Positions 1 through 10,900 of a stretch of DNA of 64,000 nt are shown one piece after another. This stretch comes from Edolisoma coerulescens. Lineage: Eukaryota; Chordata; Aves; Passeriformes; Campephagidae. Every line of letters starts with the position of its first letter. Within the stretch, counting starts at the first letter, position 1. The position numbers were made by a program, and so were the translations under genes. The stretch spans positions 2,479,831 to 2,543,830 of the forward strand of contig VWZW01006282.1 in assembly GCA_013397115.1 (NCBI GenBank). The letters are read 5' to 3'. Below the pieces are notes generated by a model, which worked only from the letters and a program-made list of their open reading frames with translations, was not told the origin of the DNA and did no database searches.

Positions 1-1570
1 TGTTTACCGTGATACAGTGCCTTATTTTTAATGTTGTATAAGGTAGTGGCACATGGGGTGGAGCTTGTCAAATCATAGAATATAATAGGAAAGTGAACTG
101 AAGTGGGCTGAAAATGAATTTTTAATTTGACAAGGAGTATGGAGACACTTCTGTAATTATGAGGACAGTTCACTGTAATGCTACTAATGTGGAAAGCTGA
201 TACTTTTGGTTTTTTCCTTAAAAAACCAAGAGATCCATGTTACTTCAATCAAGATAAGGCTCTTTGTCTTTACACAAAGTCATAATTCTCTTGCTGTTAA
301 TTTATAGCGGAAGCATTTAATAAGTGAGAAACAGTCTTGCCCTTTGTTTAATCAACAGCAGTTTGGTCATTTAAAGCAAAGAAAAAAGGGGCTCTGAGAG
401 AGGTGTGGAGGATCTCTCAAGAGAAATGATAGAAGCTTCAAGTGCCACTGCCTTAGGATTCACTTCACTATTACTGCCAAATAAGGTTCCTCCAATGATA
501 AATCTGGAAGCAGAAGAGCATCTGCTCCAGATTTTACTAGTGACACGTAATGAAAAAGCAATTGAGCATGACTTCTTTTTATGAAGGCCCGATTCCTTAA
601 ATACGAATAATAATCTAAATTGATTTGAATAGCAGCATTTTATAATATCTTTTCCACTATAAATGACAAAAATCCTGATGTTGAAAGCACCATTTATCTC
701 TACAGGGGCACTACTACTACAATTCCCAATGTAAATGGTACTCTGTTCCAAGTGCTTTGTGATCTAATCCTGCTCAGTGGATTATGTGGCTGCCTGGAGG
801 AGCACTGTAATCAGTTGGGAACACAAATCCCGCTGGCTGCTGGGGCTCTGGCCTCAATGAGTTACTGTCCTGATAATCTCCCTCCTCCTCCCCAGCCAAT
901 TACTCATACTACTGTCATCATGCAGATCAGTACCTGCTTTGTTTTTCAAAAATGTGATCATTTCTGCCTCCGTTGATGGCATTGCAGCATTACATAAAGG
1001 CATTACAGCAAGATTAAAAGGCCTTTGGAGCCTATAAAAGAAAAAAGCTGAGCAGTTACTGAATGGCTCTGAAAAATAGATAAATTTTATAACTGTAATT
1101 ATTGCCTAATGGCAACAGCAAGCTAAACTACATAGGTTAGCCTTTAATTTGCAATTCAGATGTGAATCACAGTCATTTAACCATTGCAGTAACTTGAGGT
1201 GATTGATACAAATCTTCAACCTTATGGACAATTACTGTGAGTAGAGAGGAAATGAGATATTTAGAAGTGAAGTACTGCAGTTCTGCTAGAACTTGAGGAA
1301 ACAGATACTGCAAGTAATACATGCAGTAAAAACTAAGGCATCTTACAGAGTATTGAACTGACAGTTGTTAGCTGAGCTATTCTGGTGCATACTGAAATAT
1401 AAATTATGTCAGAAGTTGAGTGGAAAATTAATTACAAAGCTAGTTATAAATGACAGAAGTAGTATAATTGGGAAAGGTGATATCAATGCACCTCTGGAAG
1501 CTGAAGACTATGGTATTTGTATTCTGTTCTTTACTAAAAAGGACTCACACAACTTGAAATTTTATTCTAG
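1..1570. other. Mostly unassigned sequence upstream of the first clear MOK pseudogene exon
   Basis: No convincing exon is seen here apart from a weak remnant near 1221. The N-terminal MOK kinase exons (glycine loop, ATP-binding lysine) should lie here or left of the window. I could not find them, so they are deleted, too decayed to recognise by eye, or off the edge. Open frames such as 752-976 and 371-751 look like chance. Confidence 0.4.
1221..1248 (+). pseudogene. MOK: Possible remnant of the MOK exon just before the GRR-Y-PLSEKK exon
   Basis: The bases from 1221 begin CTTATGGACA and then read like a shortened, damaged version of the family segment ELMDMNIYELIR. The segment gives L-M-D, then N-Y-x-E, a stop and R. 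It sits in the right order, about 320 bp before the next MOK exon. There is no clean GT donor at its end. The match is short and could be coincidental. Confidence 0.3.
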
Positions 1571-1652
1571 GAAGGAGAAAGCCTTCCTAGGAAAAAAAAA
1601 AAATTAGGAACAACATGTACCAGTTATGCAAATCTCTAGATGGTGTACATAG
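1571..1652 (+). pseudogene. MOK: MOK pseudogene exon: helix before the catalytic loop
   Basis: The acceptor TTTATTCTAG precedes 1571 and the donor GTAAAA follows 1652. Translation gives GRRKPS, a TAG stop at 1588-1590, then EKKKIRNNMYQLCKSLDG and VHR. This corresponds to the family's GRRYPLSEKKIMHYMYQLCKSLDHIHR segment. There is one extra Lys in an A12 run. The last Arg codon is split AG|A with the next exon at 2152, as expected. Confidence 0.88.
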
Positions 1653-1729
1653 GTAAAAGACCTGGTTCAGCAACAGCTTTACAGCAAATGTAGCATACAT
1701 TTATTTCAGGGTCGTCTCTAAGCAGAGAC

Positions 1730-1985
1730 AGAATTGTGTGGGGCAGCAGCAGACTGCTGCAGGCAGAGAAAAGGCCATGGCCCAGTTACATCTTTGTCTG
1801 CAGCAGAGCCCTGGGAGGCAGCAGGCAGCCAGAGCTGCTGCCAGCACCCCAAAGGAGCTCTAGTACCTGCTGCAGGAAGCCCTCCTGGGAGGGGATGGCC
1901 CTTGCAATCCTCTGGGAGCCCTGGTGAGAGCAGAAGCAAAAAGCCTGGCCTCTCCTTCCTGGACTTGCCCATTCCCATATCTGTA
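1730..1985. other. GC-rich patch inside a MOK pseudogene intron
   Basis: About 255 bp rich in GCAGCAG and CTGCTGCAGG-type words sits in otherwise AT-rich intron. Several frames stay open through it on both strands (1734-2003, 1718-1978), which GC-rich sequence does by chance. I do not recognise a repeat family or a protein. Confidence 0.4.
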
Positions 1986-2151
1986 GCTGTTGTCTCACCA
2001 TGATGGCAAAATTTAATTTTTTACTATTCTGTTGATAAATTTGAAAAAAGTGCTGGTTTCTTTAAGTTTTTTTTTTACAAATAACTGGAAGCACTGATAA
2101 TGTTTATCTTTTTACTGAATTCTTCTCTCTGCTGTGTTTATATTAGTACAG

Positions 2152-2200
2152 AAATGGGGTATTTCAGAGAGATGGGCAACCAGAAAACATAATAATAAAG
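2152..2200 (+). pseudogene. MOK: MOK pseudogene exon: catalytic loop
   Basis: This 49-bp exon follows a pyrimidine-rich acceptor ending AGTACAG and is followed by the donor GTAATT. It reads NGVFQRDGQPENIIIK against the family's NGIFHRDVKPENILIK. His of HRD is Gln, and the catalytic Lys (two residues after Asp) is Gln (CAA, 2177-2179). Asp and the metal-binding Asn remain. Losing the catalytic Lys in a non-pseudokinase family agrees with relaxed selection. Confidence 0.88.
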
Positions 2201-3083
2201 GTAATTAATTTCACATGAGGATATTTAACTAAAAGTGAAGTATGTAAGTATTTTTCTCTTTACTCTGAGAAGGTAATGCTTCTTCATGAATAAAAGTACA
2301 GTTTTTTAAGAAATATATAGACAGCTACTGTATTCCTGATCTAGGGGAATGAACAAACAACTTTGTTACTGGCTAAAACCTGAAATGACTGAGATGCATT
2401 ACACCCTGCATGTATTCCCTCCAACCTAAAAACCTGTTCTTTATCCACTCTTAATATATATTTTCCTTTCTGTCTTAATCTAGACACAAGAAATAGGGTT
2501 CAGTTTTGCAGCTCTTTGTTTCTACATACAATTCCTACACTTAGTGGAAGTTACACATGCAAAAGAGAGCAGAAGACAGTGGCTTTCAGAAGACTTCATT
2601 GTAACCATCTCTCCTGACAGTTTCAGAAAGTTATTTTGCTAATGTTTGAAGAGCAAGGATTTTTAAATTCAGTTTATGAAACTTTATTTTCTGAAGATAA
2701 ATTTTGCTTTTAAGTCATAGAAGCGTACAGGAGAAGCCAAAGCTACCTATTATATCACTGCCAAACAGAAGAACTCTAATAACTTAATCCAGATGTCCTA
2801 TTTAGCAGCCTTTCCTTCTGTGATAGTCCCTATGCTCTTAGGCCTTTCTTTTCATGATGTACAGAACAGTATTTGCATTACACACTGTGGACACAGATAT
2901 CTTCATGCCTGGAGCTACTTATTATTTTAATGCAGCTTTACAGCTGTGATATTATTACCCCTGGATTTTGGAAAGTTTCCTCTTAAAGTAGTCTGTGATT
3001 TCTTTTATGATGATTACTTTACAGTCATTGCTTGAATATTTTACTGTTTGTAATTTGTGGAAATACTTTCTTTATTTTTGCAG

Positions 3084-3264
3084 CAGAACACCCTGAAGTG
3101 TTAAGAGATTTTGGATCATGTAGGAGTATCTATTCTCAGCTGGCACATAGGCAATGTACCTCCCCATGCTGGTACTGAGCACCTGAATGTTTGCTTACAA
3201 ATGGGCACTATAGTTACAAAATTGGTATGTGGAGTCCTGGCTGTGTTTTCTATGAAATCACAAA
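3084..3264 (+). pseudogene. MOK: MOK pseudogene exon: DFG, activation segment and APE
   Basis: The acceptor is TTTTTGCAG. The start reads QNTLK, then 8 bases stand where 6 are expected, a +2 frameshift with an in-frame TAA at 3102-3104. The shifted frame gives DFGSCRSIYSQ, degraded activation-loop sequence, WY, a TGA stop (3176-3178) and APECLLTNGHYSYKIGMWSP, GCVFYEIT. The family reads WYRAPECLLTDG and YKMDLWSAGCVFYEIAS. Asp of DLWSAG is Gly here. The boundary matching the family's splice site is AA|GTGTTC, a weak donor. Confidence 0.9.
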
Positions 3265-5595
3265 GTGTTCAGTGGAGGGTTTTGCTTATCATTAATCAAG
3301 ATAATCAAAGGTAAATAGCTCAAATTAGGAGCATGTGGTTTGGGTAATATGATCTTCGTTTCCATGGATTTGTAGAAGAAGCTTCTGTGCTTAAGTCTGC
3401 AGGGTTCACGAGGCAGTAATCCGGTCTGGTCTGGCACTCTCTTCACCCGATGGCAGGTTAGTAATAAAGCAGTTCAAGAGAACACAGTACAAACAAAAGA
3501 GATTTACAAAGAAACATTTTTGAACATTTTTCCAATGGCTTCATATTTAGTAAAAATGTATTTTCTCTGCTTTATTTCTGTGTATAGTATGGCTCATTTC
3601 CTCTCATGAGCATCACAGACTACCCTCAGTCTTGCTAATGCACTTAATGGTAAAATGTTTCCTGCTTTTTTTGGACTTACTTTCTGCAAAAAACAGAGGA
3701 GATTAGAGAATACCCTCCCTCTGATTTATGACTTTGATTTACAGTATAGTGTGTCTAAGACCCCTGTGCTATTAAGATCTGGTGTGCTGGTATATTTTGA
3801 AATCAGGTTCTGATGAAGGAAGAGTTCAGGAAAACATGAATTAAAGTCTTTTAAGATTTTTGGTAATGATGAGACTGTAACTCAAAAAATTTGTCACTGG
3901 TCTTCAAGGAAAAAGGAAAAATACCCACCATGAGTATTTCTCCAATATCTTTGTGCCCTAGCAACAGCAGAAGTTCTTTATTCTCCTCCCACACTGCTGT
4001 CTCTGATATGCAACCAGGACTGATAACATTTGCTTTGCTTCTTTCCTCCTCCACATGGCAAGTGCAGCTGCTGCCATCACCATCACATTAAATGACAACC
4101 ATTATGCTTTGCCTGCTAACTTGTAGAAACATTTCTACTTCTCCAGCCAGAAAACTGTTAAAAGAAAAATCCCAAATGTGGCAATACTCTTGCAAAGTAA
4201 ATTGGGACCAAAAGCTTTAAGAATGCCACGTTTTTTCATTTCAACTTGAATCAGCTGGGCTTTGTGGCTTTTTAAGAAAATTACATGCTGCAAGCTTAAG
4301 TCTTCTTAGGGAAAAAGAGCCAAACCTTAAAAATATTCTTGTTGTTTCAGCTTAATGTAAAAAAAATTCACTCTTTACAACCACAAAACATTTTCAGAGG
4401 CCTTATAGGTGTGTTCAGAGAAAAGGAGGGATGTTTATTACTGAATTGAAAGAGATACAGTCTTGCCAAACTAAAGGCAATTTTGGACAGGTTTGTTTCA
4501 TTTTCAGTGCCTTCTGCAGTTGTTGCTGTTGAATGGTTGCATAAGCCTTTATGCTTTATACCACATTGTGCAAGAACTTTTAATCTTTTACTCAGCCATG
4601 CTCATCTTTCAAATCTTGTTGTGTCACAATGATGGCAAAATTCCCTCTTTCTGTTCCCTATAAATCATGATTCCTGGATTGCCCTTTTCAGTGGCTTGCA
4701 CAGTTGTTCCTCACTTTGTTACAGTTTTACATTCAAAGACAGCACATTTTTTAGTTCACACAGAAGCTAGTCCCAGCTGCATGTCTCCATGCAGCTGCAC
4801 AATGTGAATCAGATCTTTTCTCGCCTTCCTCTGCTCTAAGCTTTATGAAGACACTCAGAGGAGTATGCAGCCATCTGTTTGATTGAATTTGCAAACAGTT
4901 AAAAAGAAGTTTCTCATGTCTACAAAGGGGCTGAGTGTTTTGCTTTCAGGAGTCATGTGGTGCTACTGAAGTGTTTCTTAAATTATAAGGCCAAGATAAA
5001 AAGCAACATGTGCAGGAAATAAATGTTAGTGGACCTGACTAAAGTCAGATTGCTCTAATATGATAACAGTGTTTTCAATGACTCTGTGCAAGTTTTATAT
5101 TAACTGAGGATCAAGCTCAGGAATGCAGTTCAAATTACCATCTTTCCAGTATTGCTGCTTGCAAAGAACCTGTGTAGGAATGGAGTGTTATAAATACATT
5201 TCTGTGTGCATACACAGAGGGACTGCTTGATTCTGCTGTCTTTTAAAACAGGGAGAACACATTGTCTTCTAGGATCTGCCACTTTACTAGAAGCAAACAC
5301 AATCCCAGATCCATTGCCCTTCACCACAAGGGATGTTCTCTTTACATATTTTGCCCCAAACCAGCAGGAGAGGGAAGCTACAGATTTCCATTTAATAACC
5401 CAAGCTACTCCTTCAATCCAAACCAGCAGCTGTGTTGCTCTTCTTCTCACATTATCCTCCAGTTGTTGATAGGTATTAAACTGTCCATGAATAATTCTAA
5501 CATGTTCTCTTCCTCATAAAAGAAGGGTTTTTTTAATCAAAAGTGGCAGTTTAACTGTGTCATCTCTAGTACTAATGTCATCTCTTACCTTGCAG

Positions 5596-5695
5596 TTTCC
5601 AGCCTCTTTTTCTTGGATCTAGTGAGCTGGACCACATTTCAAAAATCCATGAAGTCATAGGCACTCCTGGTAAAAAAACTCCAGAAGTTCAAGTA
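5596..5695 (+). pseudogene. MOK: MOK pseudogene exon: kinase C-lobe, LQPLFPG segment
   Basis: The acceptor CTTACCTTGCAG precedes 5596. Translation gives FQPLFLGSSELDHISKIHEV, then IGTPGKK, close to the family's LQPLFPGVNELDQISKIHDVIGTP. This exon is the best preserved. After the A7 run the frame no longer gives the expected KFK ending, which appears in another frame, so a small indel is likely. The donor is probably GTA|GTAAGT at 5696. Confidence 0.88.
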
Positions 5696-6087
5696 GTAAG
5701 TATGCACTCCCATAGTTACTAATCTCATTGTTTCAATATCCACAATAGAGCTGTACAGCTGTGTGCAATTTCTGCTCTGGGAACCACCACAAAAACCTAA
5801 ATCTGTGCTGACCCAAGAGCAGTGTCTCTCTACCCAGAGACAGTCACCCCTTAATGAACCTTACAGGCAGAGCAGAGGAAATCTGAGCCTACTTGGCCTT
5901 TTATTTCCTTAGTATCTTTAAGGCAAATGACATAAATTTTTAGGAAAGAAAAGGGTTTTTTTCAAGTACTACTTACTTTACTCTAATGAATGATTCCCTA
6001 AATCATGTGAATTCTTTCATTTGAGTAAACTGTAATCCTCTCTGAATATGCATGAATAAATGTTTTTCTCAACTTGTTTAACGCAAG

Positions 6088-6265
6088 TCAAGAATTTGAG
6101 TTTTGAATCCTCCCTTTAAAGAAAGGAAAAGGAAAATCTTCTCTTGTGCACAAATTGCCTTTCAAGGGTTTCTATTTCCTGTGTGCAATGCTAAAATATG
6201 ACCCCAATGAGAGAACTGCTGCCCATCAAGCCTTACAGCACCCTTATTTTCAAGAATTTTGGCAA
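6088..6265 (+). pseudogene. MOK: MOK pseudogene exon: last part of the kinase domain
   Basis: The frame gives EFEF, a TGA stop (6104-6106), IL, then PLKKG. This matches the family's NFDFPFKKG with an apparent 9-nt insertion carrying the stop. It continues without gaps to LCAMLKYDPNERTAAHQAL, QHPYFQEF, matching the family's HAMVAYDPDERIAAHQALQHPYFQE. The stretch between KKG and AM is strongly diverged. The 5' boundary is uncertain, at an AG near 6087; the 3' boundary is about CAA|GTGACT. Confidence 0.87.
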
Positions 6266-7581
6266 GTGACTTCAAATCACTTCAAGTTTGAAGACTAAAA
6301 TCAAAAGGTGGGGGGAACGTTGTGTCCATGTTTCAAGTGGAGTAAAATTAAATTTGTTTCCAGTGCTAGTCCTTGGCTTGTCAACAATGAACATAATTCA
6401 GTCAGTGTAGTTCTTTGCATTGAGTCCAAACCTTACCTAAAACACTACTGGTGTTTGTCTCTATTCTTCTTTTTGCCCCAGCCTTTTTAAGGCAGCCGAT
6501 ACACAAGCTTTAACCATGCACAAAAAATTAAGACTAGTAGGAATTATATCAGGGCAAGTACCTCAGTATTTGTGGCAAATTTCAAAGGCAAGTCCAAGAC
6601 AGGTAGTATTTAAGTGGAAGAACTGTCAGCCCATTTAGAGAAAGTAATTTGTAGCACTGAGCTTGTTAGCTAGAAACAAATGTTTTACTTAAGCTGATTA
6701 CTTGAGTTTATTCCGTCTGCCTAAACACAGATCTTTATTTGGTCTGATGCAGTTCCCCCTCCTCCCAAATCCCTGACATACACGAGTTAGAATTTAGAAG
6801 CTCTGATACCTCATAATCCCCTCAGTAGACTCTTGTTAGAGTTGCTGTTACTTAAAGGGTCAGCTCCACCTTTATTTTTAAATATCATCATCCTGTTTTT
6901 GATGTCTGCCTTTGAGTTAAAGAGTTTTCCAGATGAAGTTCTGGCAGAGACAGGAATTATGCTTTTCCCTTTTCAGGGCTTCAGTCTACCTTTTGAGCAA
7001 GTAATTTTTTTTTTTAAAAACTTAATTATCCTGTATATAGTCAATATCTGGGAAAATTCTAAGCATGTATTTGACATGAAATAAAAAATAATTAAAATCT
7101 GATTCAAAACTCTGACAAACTAAAATTTTGTTTATAGATCAGCTATGTGAAAAATACTCGTATTCACTTGCTGTATCAGCAAGGTGAGGTGGAGGTTAGT
7201 ACTACATGGAAAACTTTCAAATACAGGTTTTTCTCAAAAAAACTCTCAAAAACCCCCACAAAGTAGCAAAGAACAATTATAAATTATTTTCTTCTGTGCA
7301 TTCAGCTTTGAAAGCATGAACTCTCCTTCTATAGGAGAAGCCACTTTTTCCACTAATTTAGTTCTGGGGTTCATCAGTGTAGGTTTTCTAAGAACTTCCT
7401 TTAGGCAAGATTTCAAGAAACATCAAGTAAGGCAAGTAATTTTTTAAAAGGAATGAGATGAAGTTGTATTTGGCTGAGGGTTTTTTTATTTCTGATTATT
7501 TGGGTTTTCTAATTGCATTTCTTAAGATGTTCTCAGAAAGAAACTGAATCTTTTTTATTTATTTTAAAAGCATTCTCTTAG
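6266..7581. other. MOK pseudogene intron; expected linker exon not found
   Basis: In the family a poorly conserved segment lies between HPYFQE and the ELPKL exon. I could not identify it in this 1.3 kb. The open frame 6833-7084 crosses a CTTTTCAG but does not resemble MOK. Confidence 0.4.
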
Positions 7582-7777
7582 CAAAGTCCAGGAAAAAAAA
7601 AAAACAAATCAACAACCTGGGCCTCCTCCGAGAGAATTACCAAAATTAAATTTTTCTGGAGTAGCCAAATTTACTTCCTGTCCTACTCCTACATTGCATT
7701 CAGTTTCCCGGGGACCTAAGGAAGGTGGTGGAACCCCTGTGTTCCAGTCTGTCAGATTTATTGGATCAAATATTGAG
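7582..7777 (+). pseudogene. MOK: MOK pseudogene exon: C-terminal ELPKL motif
   Basis: The acceptor is TTCTCTTAG. The exon is open throughout: KVQEKKKTNQQPGPPPRELP, then KLNFSGVAKFTSCPTPTLHS, VSRGPKEGG and VRFIGSNIE. This matches the mammalian MOK C-terminal ELPKLKLSGVVRLSSYSSPT region. An A12 run encodes the lysines. The likely donor is GAG|GTGTAG at 7778. The identity is secure because the order and spacing fit the upstream exons. Confidence 0.82.
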
Positions 7778-7836
7778 GTGTAGACTCTCACTTGCCCACT
7801 GAAGCACATTTGAAACTTCTGTTGTTTCTTCAACAG

Positions 7837-7932
7837 TCTGAGAAACAGAAGGCACTTCAGTCTTCCCTGAAACATTTCCATTTGCCTGCTATAGAAGGAG
7901 TAGAAGTGAGGAAAAGCCTGGCTATGCAGTGA
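7837..7932 (+). pseudogene. MOK: MOK pseudogene terminal exon
   Basis: After the acceptor TTTCTTCAACAG the frame is phase 0, continuing from 7777. It gives SEKQKALQSSLKHFHLPAIE, GVEVRKSLAMQ and TGA at 7930-7932. It resembles the mammalian SKKTDPQKDLKPAPQQCRLPTIVRKGGR tail, with LPxI at the same place. It is open, but at 96 bp that is weak evidence for constraint. Confidence 0.7.
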
Positions 7933-10900
7933 CAGAGACCCAGTCGTGCTTCTGTTGTTAGAGATCTAACAAGAATAGCAGTGCCTGATTTTGTGTTGCT
8001 CTGACAATTTGTAGGAAAACCCCACAAGGTCTGAGGGCTGCCTTCCTACCATGTTGATATTCTGTTCCTGAAGGGGGTCAATATTTAATTAAAGCATTGT
8101 TCTCACAGAGCACAGAGAGTATTCTGCATTGAACTTCCTAAGTACTTGTTCCTTTTAGAACCTGGTGGAGGAGGAGGTTGGTTAAAAATAGCATGAAAGG
8201 ATTCTTTGAGCTCAAGTATTAGGAATGTTATCTACAGAATTTAAGTTTTCAAATTGTATTACAAATGACAGCTAACTGCTGTATTTTTTTTTAGATTTAA
8301 GGGTTTGGTTGGGGGTTTTTTTCGGTTGGCTCTGGAAATTATTCCCTTCCTGTATTCAGTAACATCCACCTCGGGTTTTACTGAGAATGTGCAAATTGTA
8401 CAATCATATGAGATACTTGATTTTGATGCAGTTTTTGTAACTGCTGAATATTTTTATGTAACTATAACTCAAAGCTAAACCAACCTTTTATCTGATTCAA
8501 AAGCAAGTAAAACTTAGTCATAGTTTGCTTCAAGCCATTGATCTTAGCATTAATCAAAAGTCTTAACAGGGGCTGATATTGCAGCCGGTTGCTTCAAAGA
8601 GCAGTAAAAACACTAGCTGATCATGCTTCAGAAATCTGGCACACAGATCATCAGTAACAATTTAACAGAATGTTTCCTATTGCTATATAAGGTAAGAGTT
8701 AAAAGGCAGTATCTTATCTTACTAGGAAAGAATCTTTATTCCAAATTGATACCATTGATTTTAAAATTCCTGAGATCTAAAAATCTGCATTAATTAATTT
8801 GCAATACCTAAATTTGGTGATGTGTTACAGAACAGTTTTCTTATTTAGAAAACAGAAGTCTGTGAAAGTCATATTTGGCTGGGGGTTAAAAATCTTCTGC
8901 CTACCAAGTGTGCATGCAAGACAGGTTTGGCAAATAACTTTTTTGGAGGTTTTAATAGTTATAAAAGTTACTCTGCTCATAATTGGGAAGTGATCATCAT
9001 TTTTTTCCATAACCAAACACTGGGCTCTGGTGCTGCTGTTCAAAAACCCAGCCATGAGCAGGAGGCAAAGGGCATTTTGTGTGAGAGGCCCTGCTGTTGG
9101 GAGGCACCACAGAAAATGGGGCACTGGGGGGAGCACATCACATCCAAGTCACTAAGCCAACACTTACGCATCAATTTGAGACTGATGCTCCAGATCCAGA
9201 CAAACTGTTTATTCTAACCAGTTAATATGCAGCTCAAACAATGCAGTAAAATATGGGTTAACATAAAGATCTTCTAAGAGTAAAAATTACACCTGTTCTC
9301 AGCTCTCCTTCTGAGATTCCACAGGGCTGTGCATTTGTGAAAATAATTATTCTTCTCACTTACTTTGAGGTCTTCCAGTAAGTGGGTTTTCTTTTGCTGT
9401 GGTTTGTTGATTGGTTGATTGTTTTTGTAAGAAGAGGCATCTCAACACTTACAGGGTTCTGTTGTGACTGGATTAGATCCTAATCCTTGTTCAGGTTCTG
9501 GACAACTTTGAGCATGCCCAAATTCCACACTGTAGCTCTTCCATGTGGAGAAGCTCATGAGACTTGAATTCTTTATAAATCCTTTTGACATCTACTGCTT
9601 AAAAGCACTTGTCTACCTTATGTTTATCTTCATGTTTAGAAGATGGTATTATTATCACATCCTGTACTGAGGATCAACATGACATTTTTAAGGAGATTCT
9701 TGAAAATGTGAAAATATTCATAGGTAAATGTGGTGCAGACTGTGGGAGTATTTGATATTGATTCAGATTTGACTGTCCAAGTTGAATATCGTGCACCTGC
9801 ATCATGCACCATTGCTCAATGTATGTCATTTCTTCATAGCAAACTTTCAGAATCTCAATAGCAAGAATGGAATAAACATCCCAGTCCTGGGAAGAATTCT
9901 TATAAAATAAGGCTTAAGCATTTGAACAAGGCTCTGCAGGGAAACCTCTACTGCTGCTACTCGTACTAGGTGTGCCAAAGGAAGAGCAGATTTTTCTTAC
10001 TAGGACTGAACAAATACATAAGCCGAGTTTTAGTGGAGGAAGTGTTTTACACCAGTAGAATGAGAGCATTGTAACAAAGGGCAACAGCAGAACACAGCGG
10101 TGCAGCTAACTGCTCCTTCTCATTTTACTGAAATTCCTACTGCATGGATGCTGCTTTCCTCCAGTTCCAAGCAAAAAGTGTTCTCCTGAACACAGTAGCT
10201 CAAAGTGCAGTGTAAGTACGTAAAACCACAGTGACTGGCTGAGTTTTCCTGCTCTATTACGTTTCAGTGAATCATCTCCCCACTTCTGTCATGCTTTCAT
10301 GTTAGCAGCTCATACTGGTAGAACAGAGAACTTCAACAATAAGGCAATACAGTATTTGTCTGAATACCTACCACAGTGGTGTTTTATTGCTAGATAGATA
10401 TGAGAAGGGTGTGATGCTACACTTAGAAAATGAAATTAAGGACTGCAGGTCTATAGGCAACACAGTGCAACAGTAACCTCCACTTTCTTACCTTTGGAGC
10501 ACTGGGCAAAATGTGCCATGATCTTTTCCAGTGTTTTTTCTAGAGAGGAAGATGGTGAGTTGCTTAGTGCTGATATATTTGGAGTTGAGCATAATGAGTA
10601 GCATTAAAATTGATAGTCTAAAAATAGGTAACTAACTGTATCCAAGGGAGCTTACTCTCTACTGTTGTTAATTTATTACAAAAAAAGAAGACAAATCCTA
10701 CTACCCACATTCGATGGACTGTTCTGACTCAGAGCTCTCTTACCTAGCACTATACAGTAGGTCAAAGCTCAGATTATCAAAATTATATTCCTGATGGAGA
10801 TATAATAATTGTATTGGTTGCTTCCTGTAATCTTTTTCCGGAACCCTCAAACCACAGATGCTGAAGTTCAAGTAATTTGACTAAAAAATATAAAATTCCA

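Larger units (their letters stand above)
1571..7932 (+). pseudogene. MOK: MOK (MAPK/MAK/MRK-overlapping kinase) unitary pseudogene
   Basis: At least seven exons line up in order with the MOK serine/threonine kinase, from the segment before the catalytic loop to the C-terminus: 1571-1652, 2152-2200, 3084-3264, 5596-5695, 6088-6265, 7582-7777 and 7837-7932. Introns are kept and most boundaries still have AG/GT, so this is not a retrocopy. It is broken. Stops occur in frame at 1588-1590 (TAG), 3176-3178 (TGA, replacing Arg of WYRAPE) and 6104-6106 (TGA, in what looks like a 9-nt insertion). A net +2 frameshift lies at about 3099-3106. The catalytic-loop Lys is Gln, HRD is QRD, and the invariant Asp of DxWSxG is Gly. 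The family role is a ciliary/MAPK-like kinase; this copy cannot encode an active one. Tail-to-tail position with WDR20 matches mammalian synteny. The N-terminal exons and one C-terminal linker exon were not found. Confidence 0.9.

Noticed and set aside
1365..1607. 80-codon frame overlapping the first MOK pseudogene exon
   Set aside because: It reads the exon in the wrong frame; the MOK-like residues appear in a different frame interrupted by TAG.
5206..5469. Overlapping open frames on both strands just before a MOK exon
   Set aside because: They do not align with MOK and end before the recognised acceptor at 5595; chance intronic ORFs.
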